From: Phycisphaerales bacterium UBA854
Lineage (GTDB): Bacteria > Planctomycetota > Phycisphaerae > Phycisphaerales > SM1A02
Length of the DNA: 40,615 bases
NCBI GenBank assembly: GCA_002295885.1
Contig: DBGM01000001.1
Span: 37,053-77,667, forward strand
Direction: 5' to 3'
Part shown: positions 8,685-16,180 of the stretch, one piece after another
How positions within the stretch are numbered: the stretch's first letter is position 1
How the letters are laid out: the number at the start of each line of letters is the position of its first letter
Notes under the pieces: generated by a model
The model's input: only the letters and a program-made list of their open reading frames with translations
Told to the model about the DNA's origin: nothing
Database searches by the model: none
Position numbers and translations under genes: made by a program

Positions 8685-9568
8685 GGGGCGTCCTGCGTTC
8701 CGGATGCGTCCGCGGGCTGGGGCGCCTCGGGCGTCTCGACCACGGGAGCCGGAACCTCGACGTCGGTCGGCGGGTTCCAGCCGTCGAGGACGCATTGCGC
8801 GAGGGCGGCGTAGTCGGCGGCGCCATGACTCGTCGGTTCGTACTGGAAGATCGTCTGTCCGAAGCTCGGCGCCTCCGCCAGCTTGATGTTCCTGCGAATC
8901 GGCGGCTGGAGCACCCGGCAGTTCCGCCAGGGCGCGTCGCTGTCCCGGGCTCCGGTGAAGAACCCTTCCAGATCGTCGACGACCTCGCGGGCGAGATTCG
9001 TGTTGCGTTCGTGCATGCAGAGGATGATCCCGCCGACCTCGAGCTGGGGATTCACGGACTGGCAGACCAGACCGACCGTCTCCAGCAGCTTGCCGACTCC
9101 CTGCAGGGCGAGAAAGTGGGCCTGCATCGGAACGATGACCTCGTCGGCCATGGCCAGGGCGTTGATGGTGAGCACGCCGAGGCTGGGCGGGCAGTCGATC
9201 ATGACCACGTCGTAGCGATCGGCGATCGGTGCGAAGGCCCGGGACAGGATGTGCTGACGATCGTCCTGTTCCGCGAGTTCGGATTCCGCCGCGGCCAGAT
9301 CGGTCTCGGAGACGATCGCATCGAGTCGTTCGTCGACCCGCACCACCGCCTCCTCGGCGGATCGTGCGGTGTCGGTGAAGAGGTCGTAGACGGTGCAGTC
9401 GAGCTCGTCGGGATCCAGGCCGACGTGCAGGGACATGTGGGCCTGCGGATCGAGATCGATCAGGCAGACCCGCTTTCCGGTGGCGGCCAGGGCAGCGGCA
9501 AGATTCACCGCCGACGTGGTCTTTCCCACGCCACCCTTCTGGTTCATCATCGCGATTACCCGCGGCAT
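8681..9568 (-). CDS. parA: ParA/Soj-type chromosome partition ATPase
   Basis: This is a 295-residue deviant-Walker ATPase of the ParA/Soj family. The P-loop KGGVGKTT is at residues 11-18, with the signature lysine at 11 and the catalytic lysine at 16. Walker A' is LIDLDPQAHMS, and Walker B is VVMIDCPPSLG near 145. The Soj-like LAEAPSFGQTIFQYEPTSHGA motif follows at about 250. No N-terminal DNA-binding extension is present, so this is the chromosomal (type Ib-like) form. The last 30 residues are a proline- and acid-rich tail that Soj proteins usually lack. It heads an operon with the VanZ/zinc-ribbon gene and murJ. The partner parB lies about 15 kb away. TATACT ends 7 nt before the ATG. Confidence 0.93.
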   Translation of the reverse strand: MPRVIAMMNQKGGVGKTTSAVNLAAALAATGKRVCLIDLDPQAHMSLHVGLDPDELDCTVYDLFTDTARSAEEAVVRVDERLDAIVSETDLAAAESELAEQDDRQHILSRAFAPIADRYDVVMIDCPPSLGVLTINALAMADEVIVPMQAHFLALQGVGKLLETVGLVCQSVNPQLEVGGIILCMHERNTNLAREVVDDLEGFFTGARDSDAPWRNCRVLQPPIRRNIKLAEAPSFGQTIFQYEPTSHGAADYAALAQCVLDGWNPPTDVEVPAPVVETPEAPQPADASGTQDAP

Positions 9569-9575
9569 GGAGGCG

Positions 9576-9581
9576 AGTATA
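9576..9581 (-). promoter_or_regulatory. Candidate -10 box (TATACT) for the parA operon
   Basis: On the minus strand TATACT, five of six matches to TATAAT, is followed by 7 nt and the parA ATG, with no Shine-Dalgarno sequence. A leaderless transcript is expected. No good -35 is seen. Confidence 0.5.
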
Positions 9582-9638
9582 GCCCCCCTGCCGGGCGGGA
9601 ACCTGAATCGAGCCCGGCTCCCGATCTTCGCTCCGTGC

Positions 9639-9644
9639 TACAGT
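9639..9644 (+). promoter_or_regulatory. Candidate -10 box (TACAGT) for recO
   Basis: TACAGT ends 7 nt before the GTG of recO, which has no Shine-Dalgarno sequence. Together with the parA box on the other strand it forms a compact divergent promoter region of 83 bp. Confidence 0.45.
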
Positions 9645-9651
9645 CCGGAAC

Positions 9652-10407
9652 GTGTCGAGCATCACCGAATCGGCGATCTGTCTTCGTTGCTGGGATTATT
9701 CCGAAACCTCCCAGACCGTGAGCCTGCTCACGCGCGGACGGGGGATGCTGCGGGGAATCGCCAAGGGGGCGAAACGACCCCGCAGCGCCTTTTCCGGCGG
9801 ATTCGATCCGCTGACCAGCGGGCAACTCGTGGCGATCGTCAAGCCGGGTCGCGAACTGGCGCTGCTGACGGCCTGGCATCTGCAGGAGGTCCACCGGGCG
9901 CTGCGGCAGAATCTCGCCGCGAACCGAGCCGCCCTCTACATGGCCGATCTCACCCATCGCATGCTCACCGACCAGGATCCGCACCCGGAGGTGTTCGATG
10001 CCCTGTCGGCCGCGCTGCAGCGATGCGGGTTGGCCGGTGAGTCGGCCCGGGCCCTGCTCGTGTTTCAGTGGCAGATCCTCGAGGCGTGCGGCTACCGACC
10101 CGAACTGCAGCACGATGTGCTCACCGGGGACCCCCTGGACGAATCGCTCGAGGCGGTCGGGTTCAGTCCCATCCACGGTGGAACCGTGGCGGATACCGGT
10201 GAGCAGGATCGGTGGCGGGTGCGTCCGGCGACCATCACTCTGCTGCGGTCGCTGGCTTCGGGTTCGGCGGTCGAGGACGCGGATTCGGTCGATCGGGCCA
10301 ATCGCCTGCTGGCCTGCTACACCCGGGAACTGCTCGGGGACGAACCCCCGGCCATGCGTTGGGCCTTCCCCGATCTCGCCCCCGCCGCCCGCTTCCCCTC
10401 CTCCTGA
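9652..10407 (+). CDS. recO: DNA repair protein RecO
   Basis: RecO binds single-stranded DNA and helps RecR load RecA at gaps. The 251-residue protein has the N-terminal OB-fold pattern (SAICLRCWDYSETSQTVSLLTRGRGMLRGIAKGAKRPRSAF split over residues 8-48) and the helical C-terminal half (YMADLTHRMLTDQDPHPEVFDAL, then LVFQWQILEACGYRPEL), both characteristic of the family. The four-cysteine zinc site found in many RecO proteins after the CGY motif is absent; only one cysteine remains there. GTG is the start. It diverges from parA across an 83-bp gap. Confidence 0.88.
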   Translation: MSSITESAICLRCWDYSETSQTVSLLTRGRGMLRGIAKGAKRPRSAFSGGFDPLTSGQLVAIVKPGRELALLTAWHLQEVHRALRQNLAANRAALYMADLTHRMLTDQDPHPEVFDALSAALQRCGLAGESARALLVFQWQILEACGYRPELQHDVLTGDPLDESLEAVGFSPIHGGTVADTGEQDRWRVRPATITLLRSLASGSAVEDADSVDRANRLLACYTRELLGDEPPAMRWAFPDLAPAARFPSS

Positions 10408-10473
10408 CGGGTTCGCTCCGCAACCTCCCGGAAACCCCCGCATCCGGCTGGATTCGGCCTTCGATGCCGTCGA

Positions 10474-10504
10474 TGCACGGAATGGCGGGAACGCAGACCG
10501 TGCA
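10474..10504. promoter_or_regulatory. Inverted repeat upstream of the HDOD-GGDEF gene
   Basis: TGCACGG (10474-10480) and CCGTGCA (10498-10504) form a perfect 7-bp inverted repeat with a 17-nt spacer, about 36 bp before the start codon. The right arm lies in the palindrome CCGTGCACGG. It may be an operator or an mRNA hairpin; neither can be chosen from sequence. Confidence 0.25.
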
Positions 10505-10539
10505 CGGTTATCGGTCCCCCTTCAGCCAAGGAGCCCGAC

Positions 10540-12033
10540 GTGTCTGACCAGAAGACGATCAAGGACATCATCAACGGACATCGCCTGCCGACGCTGCCCA
10601 CCGTCGCGGCGCGGGTTCTGGAGATGACGGCCGAGGACGACATCGACATCCGTCGCATCGCCGAGGTGGTCCAGATGGACCAGGCGCTGGCGGCCAAGGT
10701 CCTGCGGACCGTCAACTCCAGCTTCTACGGACTGTCCCGTCCCTGCGGCACGGTGCGTCAGGCCATGGTCTACCTTGGCTTGAACACCGTGAAGACCCTG
10801 GTGCTCAGCTTCAGCCTCGTGGAGACCGTCGACGGGCGCGGCGCCGACCGCAACGGATTCAACTTCACCGACTACTGGCGTCGTTCGATCCACACCGGGG
10901 TCGCGGCCCGTGAACTGGCCCGAAGGACGGGCTGCTGGGATCCGGAGGAGGCCTTCCTCGCGGGACTCATGCAGGACGTCGGAGTCATCGCCCTCTACCG
11001 GCAGTTCGGTGTCGACTACCTGGCCGTCACCGCCGATGCCGACGGTGTACACGACCGCGTCCAGCCGTTGGAGCGCGCCAAATGGAACTGCGATCACGCC
11101 GAGCTCAGCGCGGCGATCGCGGAGCACTGGCAGCTGCCGACGGTGCAGGTCGAGGCCATCCGCCATCACCACGACTCCGGTCCCGCTCCCATCGAGTGCC
11201 GGGCCCACGCCCGAATCATCGAACTGGCCGGTCGAGTGGCCGCGGCGCTCGACTGCCGATCGCCCCGGGCTGCGATGACGGCCATCCGCAGTCGCATTCG
11301 GGAATGGTTCGACATCGATGCGAAGCGACTCCAATCCATGCTGGTCGAGATTGAAGACGCCATCAAGTCCATCAGTTCACTGCTTTCGGTCAACACCGGC
11401 GGTGCTCCGGCCACGGAGCGGCTGCTGGCGACCGCCGAGGAACAGCTCGTCGCGCACCAGGTGGACATGGACCGGAAGACCGCCGCCCTGCGTTCGGCCA
11501 AGGCCGATCTCGAGGAGCAGGTGATGACCGATCCCCTGACTGGGGTCTGGTCACGTCGCGCCCTCGAGGACACGCTCGAGATGCGCCTGCAGGCGGCGCA
11601 GGAGACCGGCCGTCGTGTTGCGGTGCTGTTCTGCGATGCGAACCGATTCAAGCAGGTCAACGACGTGCACGGCCATCTCGCCGGAGACGCGTTGCTTCGC
11701 CACATCGCGACGCTGCTGGACGAGCACACCCGCGAGGAGAGCATCGTGGGGCGCTACGGTGGAGACGAGTTCGTCGTGGTCCTTCCCAACTGCACCCTGG
11801 ATGCGGCCCGACAGGTCGCGGTCCGCCTCCAGCGGACCATCACCACCACCCCGTGTCCCCCGGGGACGGGATGGCCGGAGCTCATGGCCAGCCTCAGCAT
11901 CGGGGTGGCGTGTTCCAGTCTGGAATCACCCTGCACCGCGCAGGAGCTCATCGATACGGCGGACCAGGAGATGTACGAGGACAAGCAGGCGGGGCGGAGC
12001 GAGGTCCTGGGTCGAATCGACCACGCGGCCTGA
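10540..12033 (+). CDS. HDOD domain-diguanylate cyclase (GGDEF) signalling protein
   Basis: This is a 497-residue cytoplasmic protein. Residues 14-210 are an HDOD domain (LPTLPTVAARVLEM, then VNSSFYGLSRPCGTVRQAMVYLGL), a catalytically inert HD relative that mediates signalling. Residues 255-325 are helical, probably a coiled-coil linker. Residues 328-495 are a GGDEF domain with DPLTGVWSR, the metal-binding CDANRFKQVND and an intact GGDEF at 407-411. It should therefore make cyclic di-GMP from two GTP. The product-inhibition site RxxD, nine residues before GGDEF, reads REES, so the terminal aspartate is missing. The GTG start at 10540 follows AAGGAG with 6-nt spacing. It is transcribed alone and followed by a strong hairpin terminator. 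Confidence 0.92.
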   Translation: MSDQKTIKDIINGHRLPTLPTVAARVLEMTAEDDIDIRRIAEVVQMDQALAAKVLRTVNSSFYGLSRPCGTVRQAMVYLGLNTVKTLVLSFSLVETVDGRGADRNGFNFTDYWRRSIHTGVAARELARRTGCWDPEEAFLAGLMQDVGVIALYRQFGVDYLAVTADADGVHDRVQPLERAKWNCDHAELSAAIAEHWQLPTVQVEAIRHHHDSGPAPIECRAHARIIELAGRVAAALDCRSPRAAMTAIRSRIREWFDIDAKRLQSMLVEIEDAIKSISSLLSVNTGGAPATERLLATAEEQLVAHQVDMDRKTAALRSAKADLEEQVMTDPLTGVWSRRALEDTLEMRLQAAQETGRRVAVLFCDANRFKQVNDVHGHLAGDALLRHIATLLDEHTREESIVGRYGGDEFVVVLPNCTLDAARQVAVRLQRTITTTPCPPGTGWPELMASLSIGVACSSLESPCTAQELIDTADQEMYEDKQAGRSEVLGRIDHAA

Positions 12034-12055
12034 CCGTCATTCACCATCCATGCAG

Positions 12056-12096
12056 CACGCCGGCCTCCCCGGGAAGGGGGAGACCGGCGTGTTGTT
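12056..12096 (+). terminator. Rho-independent terminator after the HDOD-GGDEF gene
   Basis: CACGCCGG plus a C-rich stretch pairs with a G-rich stretch plus CCGGCGTG around a short loop (12056-12091). The sequence TTGTTT follows. The stem is long and GC-rich. It begins 22 bp after the stop codon at 12033 and lies between two converging genes. Confidence 0.75.
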
Positions 12097-12109
12097 TGCA
12101 TGCAGCGAC

Positions 12110-12700
12110 TCAACGCCAGCGGCGATTCCAGTTCGGCACATAGGTACCCGTTCGCTTGAGTTGCATGTTCCATGATGGTCCGAACTCGACCGTGTAGCCC
12201 TGCATGAGATCGGTGCCGTGTTGATCTCCGTAGACGACCACATTCAGATCATCCAGGCTGAACCAGTAGAGGTTGATCGGCATGCCCGCGTGATAACCGA
12301 ACTTCCCCTGGGTTCGGTGGATGTCGATGGCAGGAAAGTTCTCGATCACGTAGCCATGCGGAGCGGTGTACAACGTGTAGGTCTTCACGGAAGTGAACTG
12401 GGATCTGTCACCGCCGTTCTCATAGCTCCGATAGAAGACGTCGATCATCAGCCGCTTCTTGTCCACCGACAGGAATGTATGCAGGCCCACGGTGTAGTAG
12501 ATCGTCTTGCCCCAGCATGAGTACAGGTCCCCATCGCCTCCCACATGATTCGTGAGATGCAGACCGGTTGTGAGTGCAGGGACCCGGACGTTCGAGTAGC
12601 TGCTCGCGGCCTGGGCGGGTGTGGTAATGCCGGCAAGCAGCAGGCCGGCGAGCAGCACGGCACGAGCGGTGAACTGTCGGCTGGACTTCAGGATCTTCAT
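12110..12700 (-). CDS. Secreted protein of unknown function
   Basis: I do not recognise this 196-residue protein. It has a clear signal peptide (basic start, then ARAVLLAGLLLAGITTPAQA) with cleavage expected near residue 31. The mature part is rich in aromatic residues (SYSNVRVP, YYTVGLHTFLSVDKKR, NLYWFSLDDLNVVVYG) and looks mostly beta-stranded. It ends in the basic tail NWNRRWR. A single cysteine (SCWGK) is present in the mature part. AAAGGAG lies 6 nt before the ATG, one of the best ribosome sites in the window. By eye the codon use is less GC-rich than in the neighbours, which may mean recent acquisition. It sits alone downstream of the methyltransferase gene, on the same strand. Confidence 0.8.
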   Translation of the reverse strand: MKILKSSRQFTARAVLLAGLLLAGITTPAQAASSYSNVRVPALTTGLHLTNHVGGDGDLYSCWGKTIYYTVGLHTFLSVDKKRLMIDVFYRSYENGGDRSQFTSVKTYTLYTAPHGYVIENFPAIDIHRTQGKFGYHAGMPINLYWFSLDDLNVVVYGDQHGTDLMQGYTVEFGPSWNMQLKRTGTYVPNWNRRWR

Positions 12701-12797
12701 TGGATGCTCCTTTGTGCGGATGAAAGTTGGTTCCTCTGGCCAAGAAAGACGGGCCGAGGAGGTTCATGCGCGGGGTTGGAGAAAAAAACGAAGTCGC

Positions 12798-14873
12798 TCA
12801 GTCGCCCAATCGACCGGTCCACCAGTCCATGAAGCGGTGCACGCTCGCTTCGTCGCAGCCGAACGCCCGACAGGAGGCCACCGCACCGGTCAGGAGATGC
12901 TCCCGCCGGCGGGCGGGATCATCGGTGTCGTGGGCGCTGCGCAGGGCTTCGGCCGCGGCGTCCCAGGCCGCGCCCGGTTCCGGTACGGGAAGCATGGTGA
13001 CCTGGGATGCGGCGAGCTTGATGGCGGTGGTCGAGCGGGCGACGCCGAAGTACCGACCGGCGGCGATGGCGGTGGTCACCGGCGAGGCGAGGGCGGCGGC
13101 GACGTGCCAGATCCGATCGTCGTCGTGGGGAACGATCGTGATCAGCGGTGTCATGGGAAGCAGTTCCCCGATCTCGTCGACGTAGACCTCGAGTACGCGG
13201 GTCTGGGTCGCCAGCAGGATCTTGGGGACCAGTCGGGCGTCGGCCCACGGGCCGAGCTTGGTCTCCGCGGTGAGCGACTGGAGGTCGACCTGGGGACGCT
13301 CCCAGCGGCGGCGGTCGTAGCGGACGGTGCGTCGTCCCCATTCCGAGGTCGCCGGATCGATCAGTCCGGTGGTGACGAGGGGGACATGTCCGGCGTCGGG
13401 GCCCTCGGGGGGCGCTTCGCTGACGTGTCCGCGCAGTCCGTAGTACTGGTCCCGGAAGTCCGCCGTGGCATCCGCGATCGCCGCGAGGGTCTGCGTGGAG
13501 GTCGGCTGCATCCGGGGAATGCCCACCAGATCGCTGACGAGGCCGGACCAGGTGGTCTCCTCGGCCAGGCGGTCCATGTCGAGTTCCAGTTCGTCCACGG
13601 GATCGAAGTCGATGCCGCGGGAACGGCGGAGACGGGTCGTGCGTTCGTCGGTGCGTTCCAGCACCGGTGCGCAGACGTGGACGGCGGCGTCGAAGACGTG
13701 ATCGATGGCCAGCCAGATGTTGGTGAGTCGGGCGGCCCGCGCGAGATCGCGCCGGATGCCTTCCGCGTCGCGTGTCGCCAGCATGGACTGGGGCTGGATC
13801 ATGGCCACCCGACCGCCGGGGCGTGCGAGATCGATGGAGAGACGCAGGAAGATCGCCGCCGGATCCACGTATCCCTTGACGGAGTCGCCGAACCGGTCGC
13901 GCAGCAGCGTCGCGGTGTTGCGGGCCAGTGCGGTGTTGCGTCCGAGCTGGCTGAGGAACGGAGGATTGCCGATCACCAGATCGAATCCCTGTTCGTGCAT
14001 CAGGTGCCAGTGGACCGGCGTCACGGTTCGGACCGCGTCGTCGCCGAGGTGCGCCCGGCACCAGGCGTCGGCATCGTCGAGCGAACCGGCGTGGGCCGGC
14101 GCACCGAGCAGGCCGGAACCGCAGTGGATGCGTTGTTCGTGCAGCGAGGGAGGCAGCGCGCCGTCTCCGGCGAGGCTCCACAGTCGTCGCCGGCAGACGT
14201 GCGCGGTCGTGAAGTCGATCTCCGATCCGTAGACGCAGTGCCGCAGCACGTGGACCCGCACCCGATGCAGATCGGATTCGGGGACGTACCCCGCCGCCCG
14301 ATCGATGATGCGTTCCGCCGCCCGCACGAGGAAGTGGCCCGTGCCGCAGGCGGGATCGCAGACCCGCAGATCGAGGATTGCGCGCAACGGATCGTCGGAC
14401 CGTTCGGCCCGATCGAGCAGCGGTTCGATCGAACGGTCGAGGAGTCCGTCGATGACCCGGTCCGGGGTGTAGAAGGCGCCGCGATGCTTTCGCCGCTCGC
14501 GTGTCGCCTCCTCGACCCGCAGCCGACGGGTGTCGGGATCGAGACTCGGGACATGTTCGAGGAGCCGTTCGTGCATCCGGGCCAGATCGTGTTCGTCGGG
14601 AGCCGGGCCGGCGTGCGGACCGAAGATCGCACCGACGAACCGCTCGGCCTCGCGCGAGAAGGGTTTCACCGTTCGACGACTTCGCTGATCACGGAGGTGC
14701 GCAAAGCACAGGTCGTACCCGGTGACGAGGAGTTCGCGCCAGGCGGTTTCGGCTTCGGTCGGAAGGTGCATCGTGTCCTGCAACGGCAGCAGGGCCTCGA
14801 TGAATCGTCGTTCATCGAGCGCGACATCCGTGTCGGCGGGCTGCAAACCCCTCGTGGTGGGTGCTGAGGTCAT
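12798..14873 (-). CDS. Solitary class I N6-adenine DNA methyltransferase
   Basis: This is a 691-residue protein of the Eco57I/type IIG-like adenine methyltransferase group. The SAM-binding motif I DPACGTG is at 173-179, after GAFYTPDRVIDGLLD. The catalytic motif IV is NPPF at 303-306 (LVIGNPPFLSQLG). The motif V-VIII region (GRVAMIQPQSMLATRDAEGIR) follows. The C-terminal half, about 430-660, resembles the TaqI-like target-recognition region (LVPKILLATQTRVLEVYVDE, then KLAASQVTMLPVPEP). The N-terminal 130 residues do not show a PD-ExK nuclease motif that I can find, and no restriction gene is adjacent. It could act as an orphan methylase or depend on distant partners. No Shine-Dalgarno sequence is evident. 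Downstream a run of seven T on the minus strand (near 12785) may help termination. Confidence 0.88.
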   Translation of the reverse strand: MTSAPTTRGLQPADTDVALDERRFIEALLPLQDTMHLPTEAETAWRELLVTGYDLCFAHLRDQRSRRTVKPFSREAERFVGAIFGPHAGPAPDEHDLARMHERLLEHVPSLDPDTRRLRVEEATRERRKHRGAFYTPDRVIDGLLDRSIEPLLDRAERSDDPLRAILDLRVCDPACGTGHFLVRAAERIIDRAAGYVPESDLHRVRVHVLRHCVYGSEIDFTTAHVCRRRLWSLAGDGALPPSLHEQRIHCGSGLLGAPAHAGSLDDADAWCRAHLGDDAVRTVTPVHWHLMHEQGFDLVIGNPPFLSQLGRNTALARNTATLLRDRFGDSVKGYVDPAAIFLRLSIDLARPGGRVAMIQPQSMLATRDAEGIRRDLARAARLTNIWLAIDHVFDAAVHVCAPVLERTDERTTRLRRSRGIDFDPVDELELDMDRLAEETTWSGLVSDLVGIPRMQPTSTQTLAAIADATADFRDQYYGLRGHVSEAPPEGPDAGHVPLVTTGLIDPATSEWGRRTVRYDRRRWERPQVDLQSLTAETKLGPWADARLVPKILLATQTRVLEVYVDEIGELLPMTPLITIVPHDDDRIWHVAAALASPVTTAIAAGRYFGVARSTTAIKLAASQVTMLPVPEPGAAWDAAAEALRSAHDTDDPARRREHLLTGAVASCRAFGCDEASVHRFMDWWTGRLGD

Positions 14874-14937
14874 TGCAGATGCGCTCAGAATACATGAGTT
14901 GTCGCTTCAATGGTGCCGACCCGGGGCGGAAATCGAA

Positions 14938-16164
14938 TCAGTCGCCGGTCGGCGTGAGGTGACCGGTGATGCACGGCGTGAACGGAAAGGCTTCCGCCGT
15001 CTCCCGGAGGTCGTCGATCGTCACCGACTGGATCCGCTGCAACTCCTCCTCCAGCGGCCGGTACTCACCGGTGTTGGTGAGGATGCGCCCCAATCGCTGC
15101 ATGCGATCGGCGGCCAGTTCGCCGGCCCGGGTCAGGTTCGTCGCCGCGAGGCTCCGGACGCGCAGGAGGTCGTCCTCCTGCAGCTGATCGACGGCGTTCG
15201 CCAGTTCATCCAGCACGATCCGGTGGCACTGTTCGGCATCCCGGGGGGCACAACTGCACCAGATAAGGAATTCTCCGGCCCGATCCCGGGGATCGAAGTG
15301 GCACTGGGCCTCTTCGGCGAGTCCGGGGTCGACCAGGGCCCAGTACAGCCGTGAGCCCTCGTAATGTCCGACCAGATGAGCCAGCATGCCGGCGGCGTAC
15401 CGTCGATCGTCCTGGAGGGACGGGGCCGGAGCCGCCAGGCACATGTAGTGCTGATGGACCTGATCGGATTCGTCCCTGAAATCGGCCCGCCCGGGTTCCA
15501 GCGGATCGTAGGTCCGGGTGGCTCCCGTGCGTTCCCAGTGCCCGCAGTGGGATTCGATGCGTTCGACCATGGCCTCGAAATCGAGGTTTCCGGCCAGCGA
15601 CACGATCGTGTTGTCGGCCGAGTACTGGTGCCGGAAGTACTCGTTCATCTCGTCGCGATCGAGATTGGACACGGTCTCGCGGGTTCCCAGCACCCGATGC
15701 GAGAGACGGTGTTTCCCGTAGTAGTGCTCGAGCGTCTTCTCGTACAACCCCCAGAATGGCTGGTCGTCGTACATCGCGATCTCCTCGAGAATCACGGGCT
15801 TCTCGTCCTCGAAGTCGTTTTCGCGCAGCGACGGGCGGAGGATGTCGGAGAGGATCTCTTCGGCCCGGTCGAGGAACTGGGGAAGACAGGACGCGTGGAA
15901 CGCCGTCATTTCGGCGCTGGTCCAGGCGTTGTGCCGGGCCCCGATGTCGTCGAATCCGCGGTCCACGTCGGCGGCCGTCCGCTGCTCGGTGCCCTTGAAC
16001 ATCATGTGTTCGAGGAAGTGGCTGACCCCCATCTGCGCGGGCTGTTCGTCCCTCGCACCGGTCCGGACGAAGAATCCCATCGCGGTGGAATGCGCTTCCG
16101 GATCGATCTCGGCTGCGATGCGCAGACCGTTTGGGAGGACGTGTTCTCGGAACGTCACGGGCAT
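14938..16164 (-). CDS. M16-family zinc metallopeptidase (processing peptidase-like)
   Basis: This 408-residue protein is a single-unit M16B peptidase, similar to mitochondrial processing peptidase beta. The inverted zinc motif HFLEH is at 49-53, with H49 and H53 as ligands and E52 as catalytic base. The third ligand is E127 or E128 in KPVILEEI, about 75 residues on, as expected. The N-terminal LPNGLRIAAE and GFFVRTGARDE and the C-terminal domain block (GMLAHLVGHYEGSRLYWALVDPGLAEEA) are typical. No signal peptide is visible, so it probably acts inside the cell on peptides. It starts 16 nt after the lpdA stop on the same strand and is probably cotranscribed with it. Confidence 0.92.
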   Translation of the reverse strand: MPVTFREHVLPNGLRIAAEIDPEAHSTAMGFFVRTGARDEQPAQMGVSHFLEHMMFKGTEQRTAADVDRGFDDIGARHNAWTSAEMTAFHASCLPQFLDRAEEILSDILRPSLRENDFEDEKPVILEEIAMYDDQPFWGLYEKTLEHYYGKHRLSHRVLGTRETVSNLDRDEMNEYFRHQYSADNTIVSLAGNLDFEAMVERIESHCGHWERTGATRTYDPLEPGRADFRDESDQVHQHYMCLAAPAPSLQDDRRYAAGMLAHLVGHYEGSRLYWALVDPGLAEEAQCHFDPRDRAGEFLIWCSCAPRDAEQCHRIVLDELANAVDQLQEDDLLRVRSLAATNLTRAGELAADRMQRLGRILTNTGEYRPLEEELQRIQSVTIDDLRETAEAFPFTPCITGHLTPTGD

Positions 16165-16180
16165 GGGTGCGGGGATGGCC

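Noticed and set aside
6206..8813. Long plus-strand frames opposite murJ, the VanZ-like gene and parA
   Set aside because: Antisense shadows of genes with clear family motifs; translations are low-complexity.
12621..14867. 748-codon plus-strand frame opposite the methyltransferase
   Set aside because: The minus strand has intact DPACGTG and NPPF motifs; the plus-strand product is Gly/Arg-rich without a domain.
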